A DNA stretch of 64,000 nucleotides from Sphingomonas kyeonggiensis (GTDB lineage Bacteria; Pseudomonadota; Alphaproteobacteria; Sphingomonadales; Sphingomonadaceae): the NCBI RefSeq assembly GCF_014196745.1, contig NZ_JACIEH010000003.1:496001-560000 (forward strand), read 5' to 3'. The translations under genes and the position numbers were made by a program. This document shows, piece after piece, positions 15,618-25,039 of this stretch (positions are counted from its first letter, which is position 1; each line of letters starts with the position of its first letter). The notes beneath the pieces were generated by a model. The model had not been told where the DNA came from and made no database searches. It was given only the letters and a program-made list of their open reading frames with translations.

Positions 15618-16441
15618 CAGCCCCTGTCCTCAGCCTCGGCATGTGCCTTGGCGCTGCCGACCGCTGCGCGCCCGCGCGGTCCGTTGAAATATTCCTGGAT
15701 CCACGGGTGATCCAAGGCGAGCAGTTCGGGAATCGTTCCCACTGCGATGACCTTCTTGTCCGCCAGCACCGCGACGCGGTCGCAGATGGCGTAGAGCGTG
15801 TCGAGATCGTGCGTGATCAGGAACACGGTGAGCCCCAAAGTCTTCTGGAGCGAGGCGGTGAGCTCGTCGAACGCCGCCGCGCCGATCGGATCGAGCCCGG
15901 CGGTGGGCTCGTCGAGGAACAGCAGCTCCGGATCGAGCGCCAGCGCGCGGGCGAGGCCGGCGCGCTTCTTCATGCCGCCCGACAGCTCGGACGGATATTT
16001 GGGCGCGGCCTCGGGCGGCAGGCCGGTCATCACCACCTTGTAGGCGGCGATCTCGTCGAGCAGCGCCTGGTCGAGCAGCGGATAATATTCCTTGAGCGGG
16101 ACCTGGACGTTCTCCGAAACGGTGAGCGTGGAGAAGAGCGCGCCGCCCTGGAACAGGATGCCCCAGCGCTTGCGGATCGCCGTCGCCTCGGTTTCCTCGC
16201 GGCCGATCGTGTTCTCGCCGAACACTTCGATCTCGCCCTCGATCGGCGTCTGCAGCCCGATGATCGAGCGCATCAGCACCGACTTGCCGGTGCCCGAGCC
16301 GCCGACCACGCCGAGGATCTCGCCCCGGCGCACGTCGAGATCGAGCCCGTCATGGACGATCTGATCGCCGAACCCGTTCCGGAGGTGGCGGACCTGGATG
16401 ACGAGGTCGTCCTGCGCTTCGGTGTCGCGGGTGTCGGTCAT
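15617..16441 (-). CDS. mlaF: MlaF-type ABC transporter ATPase
   Basis: 274 residues from ATG 16441, which overlaps the permease stop (ATGA). The order Walker A GGSGTGKS, signature LSGGMKKRAGLARALALDP, Walker B LLFLDEPTAGLDP and switch HD (LITHDLDTL) marks an ABC ATPase of the MlaF/Ttg2A type. It powers the lipid transport complex with the genes on either side. Confidence 0.93.
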   Translation of the reverse strand: MTDTRDTEAQDDLVIQVRHLRNGFGDQIVHDGLDLDVRRGEILGVVGGSGTGKSVLMRSIIGLQTPIEGEIEVFGENTIGREETEATAIRKRWGILFQGGALFSTLTVSENVQVPLKEYYPLLDQALLDEIAAYKVVMTGLPPEAAPKYPSELSGGMKKRAGLARALALDPELLFLDEPTAGLDPIGAAAFDELTASLQKTLGLTVFLITHDLDTLYAICDRVAVLADKKVIAVGTIPELLALDHPWIQEYFNGPRGRAAVGSAKAHAEAEDRG

Positions 16442-17550
16442 ATCCACCCGATCTGGCTGAAGAACACGGCGAAGAAGGCGTCGAGCACGATCACCAGGAA
16501 GATCGCCTGGACCACCGCGGTGGTGGTGCGCCGGCCGACCTGCTCGGCGTCGCCTTCCACCTGCATGCCCTGGAAGCAGCCGGCGATGGCGATGATCGCG
16601 CCGAACACCGGCGCCTTGATCAGGCCGACCCACAGATCGTTGAGCGGCACGACCTCGCGGATGCGCTGGACGAAGGTGATCGGCGGGATGTCGAGCTGCA
16701 CCCAGCAGAGCAGGCCGCCGCCGATGATCGCGATCAGCGCCGAATAGAAGCCGAGCAGGGGCAGCATCGTCACCACCGCGATGGTGCGCGGCACCACCAG
16801 CGCCTCCATCGGCGAGACGCCGATCGTGCGCATCGCGTCGATCTCCTCGGTGAGCTTCATCGTGCCGATCTGCGCGGCGAAAGCGGAACCGGAACGCCCG
16901 GCGACCATGATCGCGGTCATCAGCACGCCGAGCTCGCGCAGGGTGATGCGGCCGACCAGGTTGATCGTGTAGACCTCCGCGCCGAACTGGCGGAGCTGCA
17001 CCGCGCCCTGCTGGGCGATCACCACGCCGATCAGGAAGCTCATCAGGCCGATGATGCCCAGCGCCGAAACGCCGACCACTTCGAAGCGGTGGACGGTGGC
17101 ATGGAAGCGGAAGCGGCGCGGATGCGTGGCGACGTTCCAGAAGGCGATCACCGTGGCGCCCATGAAGCCGAGCAGGCCGTAGAGCGTGTGTGCCGCGGTG
17201 AACACCGCGTCGCCGATCTCGGCGAGCAGATGGACGAAGGCGCTCTCCGGCTTGGGCGGCAGCGCGATCGGGTGCTCGGCGGCGACGACCTGGTCGAACA
17301 GATGCTGGCTGGCGGGCTCGAGCCCCTCGACCTTCGCGTCCTTCTCCCGGGCGAAGCGGTGGACCACCCAGGCGCCGACCGTGTCGATCCGCTCGACCTG
17401 CGACAGGTCGATGCTGGCGATCGCGCCATCGACGGTATCGAGCCGGTCGGGCAGATCGCCCAGGCTGGCGAGCGACAAATTGCCGGTGAAGCGGAGGACT
17501 GCGCCGCCGCTGCCGGAATCAACCCGTTCGAAATCGGTCAAAGCGCTCAT
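16438..17550 (-). CDS. mlaE: MlaE-type permease with N-terminal STAS-like domain
   Basis: 370 residues from ATG 17550 (GTG 17559 possible). Residues ~1-100 look like a STAS domain (IDLSQVERIDTVGAWVVHRF), which in E. coli is the separate MlaB protein. The rest is the MlaE permease (ELGVLMTAIMVAGRSGSAFA, IGTMKLTEEIDAMRTIGVSP) with five or six membrane segments. The fusion would place the regulator in the permease itself. First gene of the operon. Confidence 0.9.
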   Translation of the reverse strand: MSALTDFERVDSGSGGAVLRFTGNLSLASLGDLPDRLDTVDGAIASIDLSQVERIDTVGAWVVHRFAREKDAKVEGLEPASQHLFDQVVAAEHPIALPPKPESAFVHLLAEIGDAVFTAAHTLYGLLGFMGATVIAFWNVATHPRRFRFHATVHRFEVVGVSALGIIGLMSFLIGVVIAQQGAVQLRQFGAEVYTINLVGRITLRELGVLMTAIMVAGRSGSAFAAQIGTMKLTEEIDAMRTIGVSPMEALVVPRTIAVVTMLPLLGFYSALIAIIGGGLLCWVQLDIPPITFVQRIREVVPLNDLWVGLIKAPVFGAIIAIAGCFQGMQVEGDAEQVGRRTTTAVVQAIFLVIVLDAFFAVFFSQIGWI

Positions 17551-17611
17551 CGCGCGCACCTTTCGGCGATTCGGACTGGATCGGCAAGCGTCCCCGCTCG
17601 TAGATGCGTCA

Positions 17612-18283
17612 ATGCACTGTCTCGCAATCTACGACATGGACAAGACGATCACCGCCGCGCCGACCTGGACGCGGTTCCTGATCGCCGCTGCGAAGGCGCA
17701 CGCGCCGTGGCGGCTGGCGCTGTTCCCGGCGGTGGGCGTGGCCGGGATCGGCTATTTCCTCAAGCTGGTCGACCGTGCCGGCCTCAAGCAATTCTCGCAG
17801 CGCCTGCTGCTCGGCGGGGCGCTGACGCCCGAGGAGATGGCCAAGGTCGCCGAAGGCTTCGCCGCGCACGAGGTGGCGCATGGCGTGCTCCACGGCGCGC
17901 GCGCGCAGATCGAGGCGGATCGCGCCGGCGGCTACCGGATCGTGATGGCGACGGCCTCGCACGGTTATTATGCCGCCGCGATCGCCCGTCGCCTGGGCAT
18001 TGTCGACGTGATCGCAACAGAGGCTAGGCGCGATGCTCAAGGCCGGATTCTCTCCCTGATTGAAGGCGATAACTGTTACGGGCCCGTAAAGCTCCACAGA
18101 ATCGAGCGCTGGATGGCGGAGCAGGCGATTCCGCGGGGCGATGCGCATGTCCGCGCCTATTCGGACCATGTCTCCGACGCGCCGATGCTCGACTGGGCGG
18201 ACGAAGGCTATGCGGTCAATGCCCACGGCCCGCTCCGTGCGCTTGCCGCCGAAAAGGGCTGGCCGATCCTCGACTGGAGATAA
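17612..18283 (+). CDS. HAD-IB family phosphatase
   Basis: 223 residues from ATG 17612 (MHCLAIYDMDKTIT). Motif I is DMDKT, motif II is in VMATASHGYY, and motif III/IV is YSDHVSDAPML. Residues ~25-120 form a helical cap with a hydrophobic stretch (LALFPAVGVAGIGYFLKLV). Such proteins are often annotated as phosphoserine-phosphatase-like or CDP-diacylglycerol-pathway phosphatases. The substrate cannot be told from the sequence. Divergent from the mla operon. Confidence 0.85.
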   Translation: MHCLAIYDMDKTITAAPTWTRFLIAAAKAHAPWRLALFPAVGVAGIGYFLKLVDRAGLKQFSQRLLLGGALTPEEMAKVAEGFAAHEVAHGVLHGARAQIEADRAGGYRIVMATASHGYYAAAIARRLGIVDVIATEARRDAQGRILSLIEGDNCYGPVKLHRIERWMAEQAIPRGDAHVRAYSDHVSDAPMLDWADEGYAVNAHGPLRALAAEKGWPILDWR

Positions 18284-18331
18284 TCGCCGCGGCGTTCGTT
18301 CTTCCCCGCACGACAAGATGCGGAGAGGATC

Positions 18332-18781
18332 ATGGCCAAGACGCTGAAACAACTGGCGGAAATGATGAAGGATGTCGATTTCGCGATGCTCTCGACGCAT
18401 AGCGAGGGCGGCACCATCGCGGCGCGCCCGATGAGCAACAACCGCGACGTCGACTATGACGGCGACAACTGGTTCTTCGCCTGTGAGGATACGCGGCTGA
18501 TCGCCGACCTGCTGGCGAATGCGCAGGTCGGGCTCGGCTTCCAGGCCAAGGCCGGGCTGCTCGGCATGAAGCCGGTGTTCGTCCATGTCGAAGGCATGGC
18601 CGAGCTGATCCGCGACAAGGCGGCGTTCGAGGAACATTGGACCAAGGGGCTGAGCCTGTGGTTCAAGCAGGGCGTCGACACGCCGGGGCTGGTGCTGATC
18701 AAGGTGCACGGGGTCCGCGCGCATTACTGGGACGGCGAGGATCAGGGCGAGATCGTGCTGGCGCGGGAGGTGGCGGTCTAG
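18332..18781 (+). CDS. pyridoxamine 5'-phosphate oxidase-fold protein (general stress protein 26 type)
   Basis: 149 residues with a split-barrel flavin-binding fold (DFAMLSTHSEGGTIAARPMS, WFFACEDTRL). The family (COG3871) binds FMN or FAD and is often stress-induced, but the reaction is unknown. A Shine-Dalgarno GGAGAGG precedes the ATG. Confidence 0.85.
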   Translation: MAKTLKQLAEMMKDVDFAMLSTHSEGGTIAARPMSNNRDVDYDGDNWFFACEDTRLIADLLANAQVGLGFQAKAGLLGMKPVFVHVEGMAELIRDKAAFEEHWTKGLSLWFKQGVDTPGLVLIKVHGVRAHYWDGEDQGEIVLAREVAV

Positions 18782-18788
18782 AGAGGCG

Positions 18789-20048
18789 TCAGAGCAGCGT
18801 GTCCACCGTGTGGATCGCGACGCCGACCAGCCCGCCGACCAGGGTGCCGTTGATGCGGATATATTGCAGGTCGCGGCCGACCGCATTTTCCAGCCGGCCG
18901 GTGATCGTCTGCGCGTCCCAGCCCTTGATCGTGTCCGAGACCAGCCGGACGATGCCGTCGCCATAATCGGTCGCCGCGCCCACGGCGGTGCGGCGGGCGA
19001 AGCGATTGATCATATGGGCGAGGCGGCGGTCGGTTTGCAGCGTCTGCCCGAGCTGGCGCATCGCGTCGCCGAACGCGCCGGTCAGCAGCGCGTCGGGGCT
19101 CCGCGCGACGCGGAGCAGGGACGCGCGGCCGGTCTCCCAGATGCCCATCCACCAGTCGGCCAGCGCCGGATTGTCGAGCAGCTCGTTCTTGAACGCCTCG
19201 ACCTGCGCGCGGCGCGCGGGATCGGTCTGCAGGTCGCGGGCGAGCTGGGCGATGCCCTCCTCTGCCTTGGCGCGCAGCGGGTGGCCGGGATCCTCGGCCA
19301 TGTCGCCGATCAGCTTGGCGAGGCCCTCGATGATCTTGTTGGCCAGCGTCTCGTCCAGGCCGGTCCAGCGCATCACCGCGCCCGAGCGCTCGTGCACCAT
19401 CTGGCGGATCAGATGCTCGTTGGCGTCGAGTATCTTCGCCGCCCAGCGGACGATGCCGTCGAGCAGGGGGCGGTGGCGGTCCTCCTGGATCGCGGCCTCG
19501 AGCGCGCGGCCGAGCAGCGGGGCGATCTCGAGCGCGCGGAGGCGTCCGGCGATGGTGTGCTTGACCATGCCGCCCAGCCGCTCCTGGTCGAGCGCCTCCA
19601 GCACATCCGCGCCGAGCCGGCCGAGGCCCGCGCGCAGCCGGCCGCGCCCGGGGCCGGGATCGGCGAGCCAGCGGCCGGCGGCGCCGGCGACGTCGAGCCG
19701 CTGCATCCGGCGGGCGACGACCTTGGGGGTGAGGAAATTGTCGCGCAGGAACTGGGCGAGGGTGGAGGCGATCCGGTCCTTGTTGCGCGGGATGATCGCG
19801 GTGTGGGGGATCGGGAGGTGGAGCGGGTGGCGGAACAGCGCGGTCACCGCGAACCAGTCGGCCAGGCCGCCGACCATCGCCGCCTCGGCAAAGGCGCGGA
19901 CATAGCCGATCGCGGGGTGGAGAGGGTCGAAGGCGCGTGCCAGCAGGAAGAGGGCGGCCATCGCCACCAGCAGGCCGGTCGCCACCAGCCGCATCTGCCT
20001 GAGGCCGGGGGCGACGGCCTCGGATGAAGAAAGGGGAGTGCGCAACAT
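18789..20048 (-). CDS. DUF445 family membrane-anchored protein
   Basis: 419 residues from ATG 20048 (GTG 20054 possible). It begins with one or two hydrophobic segments (LVATGLLVAMAALFLLARAF and GYVRAFAEAAMVGGLADWFA) and continues as a long helical region. The GGLADWFAVTALFRHPLHLP motif and the C-terminal INGTLVGGLVGVAIH are DUF445 hallmarks. Function unknown; probably inner membrane. Confidence 0.87.
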   Translation of the reverse strand: MLRTPLSSSEAVAPGLRQMRLVATGLLVAMAALFLLARAFDPLHPAIGYVRAFAEAAMVGGLADWFAVTALFRHPLHLPIPHTAIIPRNKDRIASTLAQFLRDNFLTPKVVARRMQRLDVAGAAGRWLADPGPGRGRLRAGLGRLGADVLEALDQERLGGMVKHTIAGRLRALEIAPLLGRALEAAIQEDRHRPLLDGIVRWAAKILDANEHLIRQMVHERSGAVMRWTGLDETLANKIIEGLAKLIGDMAEDPGHPLRAKAEEGIAQLARDLQTDPARRAQVEAFKNELLDNPALADWWMGIWETGRASLLRVARSPDALLTGAFGDAMRQLGQTLQTDRRLAHMINRFARRTAVGAATDYGDGIVRLVSDTIKGWDAQTITGRLENAVGRDLQYIRINGTLVGGLVGVAIHTVDTLL

Positions 20049-20085
20049 GGTCACGCACTCCCCAATACATCAGACGGGATCAAGT

Positions 20086-23000
20086 TCACTCCGCGGGCTG
20101 CGGCGAATCGTCCCCGGGCTTGTGTTCGATCGTGCCGCCGCCATGGCCCTGGCCGATCACGCGGCTGCCATCGTCGCCCGGCTTGAAGGTGAGCAGGCGG
20201 CGCGACAGCTTCGGTCCGAGCCACTGCTCGAGGCCGACGGCGAGGCTGAACAGCGCGGGCACCATCACCAGCGTCAGCACGGTCGACAGGATCAGGCCGC
20301 CGATCACGGTGATGCCCATCGGCGCGCGCCACGAGCTGTCGCCGCTGATCGAGAGCGCGGTCGGGACCATGCCCGCGACCATCGCCACCGTGGTCATCAC
20401 GATCGGCTGCGCGCGCTTGTGCCCGGCGTCGACGATCGCGGTGAACTTGTCGACGCCCTTGGCCATCTCCTCCAGCGCGAAGTCGACGAGCAGGATCGAG
20501 TTCTTGGCGACGATGCCGAACAGCATCAGCGCGCCGATCAGCACCGGCATCGAGATCGGCTGGCCGGCGATCCACAGGGCGAGCAGGCCACCCAGCGGCG
20601 CGTTGAGCAGCGAGCCCATGTTGACCAGCGGCGACATGAAGCGGCGATAGAGCAGCACCAGCACCGCGAAGACCAGGAACACGCCCGACATCAGCGCGAT
20701 GACGAAGTTCTTGACCATCTCCGCCTGCCACTTGGCGTTGCCGACGGTCATCTCCGCCACGCCGATCGGCAGGTTCTTCATGATCGGCAGCTCGTGGATC
20801 TTCTGGAGCGCCACGCCCGACACCACGGCCTTGCCCGTCTTGGGATCGGTCGCGAGATCGGCACCCACCACGACGCGGCGCTGCAGGTTCAGGCGCTCGA
20901 TCTTGGTCGGGCCGGTGCCGAAGGCGATGTCCGCCACGGTGCCGAGCTGGACCGAACCGCCATTCTGCGTCTGCACCGGCAGGTTCTTGATCGTGTCGAG
21001 CCGGGCGCGGGCATCTTCCTGCAGCGCGACGCGGATCGGGATCTGGCGATCGGACAGCGAGAATTTCGCGCTGTTCTGGTCGATGTCACCCAAAGTCGCG
21101 ATGCGGATCGCGTTCGACAGCGCCGCGGTGGTCACGCCGAGATTGGCGGCCAGGTCGAGGCGCGGCTTGATCACGATCTCCGGCCGGTTGAGGTCGCCGG
21201 CGATGCGCGGGGCCACCACCTCGGGAAGCTTCGACATCTGCTCGACCAGCGTCAGCGCCGTCTTGGTGAGCAGCTCGGGATCCTCGCCGCCCAGCGTGAT
21301 CGTCAGCGCACGGCCGCTCGAGCCCCAGCCGCCCTGGGCACGGAAGCCCACGCGGGCATCGGCGAACTTGAGCAGGTCCGGCGCGAGGCGGCGGGTGAAC
21401 TCGTCGCTCGTCTCGGTGCGCTTGTCCTTGAGCTTGACCAGCACGCGGCCGTTGCCGACGCCGGCACGCTCGTAGAGGCTCTCGACGTTCGGCTCGTTCT
21501 TCAGCCGCTCGGCGACCTGATGGACGACGCGGTCGGTCTGTTCGAGCGTGGTGCCGGGCACCATCTCGACCGTCGCGGTCACCTGATCCTCGTCCTGGGT
21601 CGGCTGGAAGGTCATCGGCAGGACGAAGAACATCGCCACCGTGATCACGAGCGACAGGAAGAAGCCGAGAATGGCCGACCAGCGATGGTGCAGCGTCCAG
21701 CGCAGCAGCTTCACATAGGCGTCCATGATCCGGCCCTCGCCATGCGAGGCGTGGCCGTGCGCCTTGAGGAAATAGGCCGCGATCATCGGCGTGACGAGAC
21801 GGGCCACGGCAAGGCTCATCAGCACCGAGGCGACGACGGTGAGGCCGAAATTCTTGAAGAACTGACCGGAGATGCCCGGCATCAGGCCAACCGGCAGGAA
21901 CACCGCGACGATCGACATGGTGGTGGCGAGCACCGCGATGCCGATCTCGTCGGCCGCGTCGATCGCCGCCTGATAGGCGGATTTGCCCATGCGCATGTGG
22001 CGCACGATGTTCTCGATCTCCACGATCGCGTCATCGACCAGCACGCCGGCCACCAGGCTGAGCGCGAGCAGCGTCATCTGGTTCAGCGTGAAGCCCAGCA
22101 GGTCCATGAACCAGAAGGCCGGGATCGACGAGAGTGGAATGGCGAGCGCCGAGATGATCGTCGCGCGCCAGTCGCGCAGGAAGATGAACACCACGATGAC
22201 GGCGAGGATCGCGCCCTCGATCATCGCTTCCATCGCCGAATCATATTGCTGCTCGGCGTATTTGCTCCAGTTCGAGAGCAGCTCGAAATGGACCTTGTCG
22301 TTGTTCTTCTCGAGCTGCTTCAGCTTCTTGTCGGCTTCGTGGAAGATCGTGACGTCCGACGCGCCCTTGGCACGCTGGATGTCGAACGAGATCACGGCGT
22401 TGCCGTTGAAGCGCGCGGTGCTGCGCAGCTCGGCATAGCTGTCGGTCACGGTCGCCATGTCGGCAAGGCGCACGGTACGGCCATTGCCGACCGAGATCTG
22501 GGTCTGGCCCAGCGCATAGGCGTCCTTGGCGTTGCCGAGAACGCGGACCGACTGCTCATAGCCGGAAATCTCGGCGCGGCCGCCGGCCGCGTTCATGTTC
22601 ACCTGACGCAGCTGCTGGTTCACCTGGCTGGCGGTGAGGCCATAGGATTGCAGTCGGGCCGGATCGAGCTGGACGCGGATCTCGCGGCTGACGCCGCCAT
22701 TGCGGTTCACCGCGGCCATGCCCTCGATCGAGAGCAGGCTCTTGGCGACGGTGTTGTCGATGTACCAGCTGAGCTGCTCGACGGTCATGTCGGGCGCGAT
22801 CGCGGTGAAGCTGGCGATGTCGTTGTCGCTGGCCGAATCGACGCGGCCGATCTGCGGCTCGAGGATGCCGTCGGGCAGGTTGCCGCGGATCTGCTGGACG
22901 GCGCTGCGCACGTCCTCCACCGCGCGGTCGATCGGGGTGCCGATCGCCAGCTGGACGACGGTCTGCGACTGGCCCTCGGTCACCGTCGAGTTGATCTCGT

Positions 23001-23241
23001 CGATGCCCTGCAGGCTGCGCACGGCGCTTTCCACCTGCTGGGTGATCTGCGTCTCAAGTTCGCTGGGCGCCGCGCCCGGCTGGCTGATCGCGATCCAGAC
23101 GATCGGGAAATCGATGTCCGGATTGTTGTTCACGTCCATCCGCGAGAAGCTGACCAGCCCCGCCACGGTGAGGAACAGGAACAGGACGATCGGCGGAATC
23201 GGATTCCGGATCGACCAGGCCGAAATGTTCCGGAAGCTCAT
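20086..23241 (-). CDS. RND-family efflux pump, inner-membrane subunit
   Basis: 1051 residues, the usual RND length. The N-terminus (SFRNISAWSIRNPIPPIVLF) starts the first membrane helix. Two large periplasmic loops and 12 helices are implied by the hydrophobic pattern. LVDDAIVEIENIVRHM carries the paired acidic residues of helix 4. It belongs to the AcrB/MexF-like hydrophobe/amphiphile branch and should export drugs or amphiphiles by proton antiport. It lies 12 bases downstream of its adaptor gene; an outer-membrane channel gene is not in the window. Confidence 0.95.
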   Translation of the reverse strand: MSFRNISAWSIRNPIPPIVLFLFLTVAGLVSFSRMDVNNNPDIDFPIVWIAISQPGAAPSELETQITQQVESAVRSLQGIDEINSTVTEGQSQTVVQLAIGTPIDRAVEDVRSAVQQIRGNLPDGILEPQIGRVDSASDNDIASFTAIAPDMTVEQLSWYIDNTVAKSLLSIEGMAAVNRNGGVSREIRVQLDPARLQSYGLTASQVNQQLRQVNMNAAGGRAEISGYEQSVRVLGNAKDAYALGQTQISVGNGRTVRLADMATVTDSYAELRSTARFNGNAVISFDIQRAKGASDVTIFHEADKKLKQLEKNNDKVHFELLSNWSKYAEQQYDSAMEAMIEGAILAVIVVFIFLRDWRATIISALAIPLSSIPAFWFMDLLGFTLNQMTLLALSLVAGVLVDDAIVEIENIVRHMRMGKSAYQAAIDAADEIGIAVLATTMSIVAVFLPVGLMPGISGQFFKNFGLTVVASVLMSLAVARLVTPMIAAYFLKAHGHASHGEGRIMDAYVKLLRWTLHHRWSAILGFFLSLVITVAMFFVLPMTFQPTQDEDQVTATVEMVPGTTLEQTDRVVHQVAERLKNEPNVESLYERAGVGNGRVLVKLKDKRTETSDEFTRRLAPDLLKFADARVGFRAQGGWGSSGRALTITLGGEDPELLTKTALTLVEQMSKLPEVVAPRIAGDLNRPEIVIKPRLDLAANLGVTTAALSNAIRIATLGDIDQNSAKFSLSDRQIPIRVALQEDARARLDTIKNLPVQTQNGGSVQLGTVADIAFGTGPTKIERLNLQRRVVVGADLATDPKTGKAVVSGVALQKIHELPIMKNLPIGVAEMTVGNAKWQAEMVKNFVIALMSGVFLVFAVLVLLYRRFMSPLVNMGSLLNAPLGGLLALWIAGQPISMPVLIGALMLFGIVAKNSILLVDFALEEMAKGVDKFTAIVDAGHKRAQPIVMTTVAMVAGMVPTALSISGDSSWRAPMGITVIGGLILSTVLTLVMVPALFSLAVGLEQWLGPKLSRRLLTFKPGDDGSRVIGQGHGGGTIEHKPGDDSPQPAE

Positions 23242-23253
23242 GGCGCGCGTCCC

Positions 23254-24453
23254 TTACTGCTTCTTGAGGAGCTGGGGGATGACCTTCTGCCCCGGGTTCA
23301 GGAAGGCGCCGGCGGTCATCACGACACGCTCGCTGCCGGTCAGGCCGCTCGCGATCGAGACGCCCGCATCGGTCACCTCGCCCGTGACGACGGGGGTGCG
23401 GACAGCCTTGTCCTGGGCGTCCAGTGTATAGACGTAATTGCCCTGCGCGTCGCTCTGAATCGCCGACTGGGGCAGGATCACGGCATTGCTGGAACCGGTG
23501 ATGATCTGCGCGCTGGCGAAGCCGCCGGGGCGCAGCGCCGGATTATAGGCGAGCTGGATGCGGGCGATGCCCTGGCGGGTGTTCGGATCGATCACCGGCG
23601 AGACCTGCCACACCGTGCCGCTGAACACCTGGGTGCTGCCGGTCGGCGTCACCTGCGCGGTCGAGCCGGGCCGGGTGCGCAGCAGATCGGCTTCGGCGAG
23701 CTGCGCGCGCAGCTCCATCTGGCCGCCCATCGCCATGCGGAACAGCACGCCCGAGCCGCCGCTGACGATCTGGCCCGGCTCGACCTGGCGGGTGAGCACC
23801 AGGCCCGCTTCCGGCGCGCGGATGTCGAGGCGGTGGTTGCGTGCCTGGGTTTCGGCGAGCTGGGCGCGGGCGACGCGGACACGGGCCGAAGCCTGGTCGC
23901 GGGCCGCGGTCAGCCGGTCGATATCGGCCTTGGAGACGAAGCCGTTCGAGACGAGGCTCTGCGCACGGTCCAGATTGGCCTGGGCGAGCTTGGCATCGGC
24001 TTCGGCGACGCGCACCGAGGCGGCGAGCGAATCGGCGGTCTGCACCTGGACCGAGCGATCGACGGTGGCGAGGACCTGGCCCTTGGCGACCCAGGTGCCC
24101 GGCTCGACCAGCACGCGGGTGACAAGCCCGCCTTCGCCGACCACGCCGACCGGCATCTCGCGCTTGGCGGCGAGGCTGCCGGTGCCGCTGATCACGGTCT
24201 GGACCGACTGGCGGCCGGGGACCGAGACCGTCACGGTCGGGATCTGCGACGGATTGCCCTTGCCCGCGGACTTGGCGGCGGCGGCGCCCTTGGTCGCCCC
24301 ACCGTCCTGCTTGCCGACCATGAAGAAGGCGGCGACGGCGATCAGGGCCACCACGACCAGGGTGATCCAAAGCCAACGCCGCGACTTCGGCGCGTCTTCA
24401 CCCGTATACTCCAGCCGCTCCTGTCGTCCGAACATCCCTGCCTCGTAATTCAT
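23254..24453 (-). CDS. RND efflux periplasmic adaptor (membrane fusion protein)
   Basis: 399 residues from ATG 24453 (MNYEAGMFGRQE); ATG 24462 is an alternative. One N-terminal membrane segment (WLWITLVVVALIAVAAFFMV) is followed by biotinyl-lipoyl halves (GGLVTRVLVEPGTWVAKGQV and LDIRAPEAGLVLTRQVEPGQ) flanking a coiled-coil hairpin (VAEADAKLAQANLDRAQSLV). Beta-barrel and membrane-proximal domains follow. It links the pump to an outer-membrane channel. Confidence 0.92.
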   Translation of the reverse strand: MNYEAGMFGRQERLEYTGEDAPKSRRWLWITLVVVALIAVAAFFMVGKQDGGATKGAAAAKSAGKGNPSQIPTVTVSVPGRQSVQTVISGTGSLAAKREMPVGVVGEGGLVTRVLVEPGTWVAKGQVLATVDRSVQVQTADSLAASVRVAEADAKLAQANLDRAQSLVSNGFVSKADIDRLTAARDQASARVRVARAQLAETQARNHRLDIRAPEAGLVLTRQVEPGQIVSGGSGVLFRMAMGGQMELRAQLAEADLLRTRPGSTAQVTPTGSTQVFSGTVWQVSPVIDPNTRQGIARIQLAYNPALRPGGFASAQIITGSSNAVILPQSAIQSDAQGNYVYTLDAQDKAVRTPVVTGEVTDAGVSIASGLTGSERVVMTAGAFLNPGQKVIPQLLKKQ

Positions 24454-24698
24454 GTGCGACATTCCGATCCGGCCGAAATGGCCGCTGCCCCCAAGTTGAT
24501 CGCACTGTATTAGATGAATAAGGCACCGGCCACAAGGCCGTTTCGCGTGGGCCGGGCAAATGCCCGTTTCGGCCATTTTCCGCAAGTATCCGGAATGTTC
24601 GCGAACCGTTTCCGACAAGAAACAGTTGCAATAGAGTCGCACCGGCGCGAGTTTCCCGCGCGGTCCGGGGGAGACGGGCCGAATCGAGGAGGGATTCA
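24454..24698. promoter_or_regulatory. divergent intergenic region, efflux operon / GlsB gene
   Basis: Contains a perfect palindrome GTTCGCGAAC (24597-24606) and inverted copies of a GGCCGAAATGGCC-like motif (24473-24488 and about 24568-24578), possible repressor sites for the efflux operon. The assignment is positional only. Confidence 0.35.
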
Positions 24699-24959
24699 AT
24701 GCCGCACGGTATTATTGGGTGGCTGCTCATTGGCCTCGTTGCCGGTGCGCTGGGTAAGCTGATCATGCCGGGCAAGGATCCCGGCGGCATCATCGTGACG
24801 ATCCTGATCGGCATCGCCGGCGCGCTGCTCGCTTTCTATCTCACGCCGATGCTCGGCCTCGAGGTGCGCGACAGTACCTGGCAGGCCTATGCCGCCGCCA
24901 CGGCCGGCTCGGTGGTGCTGCTGGCACTCTATCGGCTGGTGATGGCCCGCCGGATCTGA
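24699..24959 (+). CDS. GlsB/YeaQ/YmgE family small membrane protein
   Basis: 86 residues, three hydrophobic segments. The start MPHGIIGWLLIGLVAGALGK and the PGKDPGGIIVTILIGIAGA block are typical of the transglycosylase-associated (GlsB/YeaQ/YmgE) family. Members are commonly stress-induced; molecular function unknown. A second member is encoded at 25825. Confidence 0.9.
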   Translation: MPHGIIGWLLIGLVAGALGKLIMPGKDPGGIIVTILIGIAGALLAFYLTPMLGLEVRDSTWQAYAAATAGSVVLLALYRLVMARRI

Positions 24960-24985
24960 ATTCGCGAATTCCGTTCAGCTTGCAT

Positions 24986-25019
24986 TTGTCCTGCGTGCGG
25001 CAAGCCGTGCGCAGGACAA
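24986..25019. terminator. hairpin between GlsB-like and SIMPL genes
   Basis: TTGTCCTGCG and CGCAGGACAA pair perfectly over 10 bp around a partly paired centre (CGGC/GCCG). No T-run follows on the plus strand. It may be a weak terminator or an mRNA 5' structure of the SIMPL gene, which starts 20 bases later. Confidence 0.5.
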
Positions 25020-25039
25020 GTCATTCTAGGAGCGTATCG

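Noticed and set aside
20038..24513. A 1491-residue open frame on the plus strand
   Set aside because: It lies antisense to the RND pump and adaptor genes, has low-complexity His/Arg/Asp/Gly composition and no domains; a third-codon-position GC artefact.
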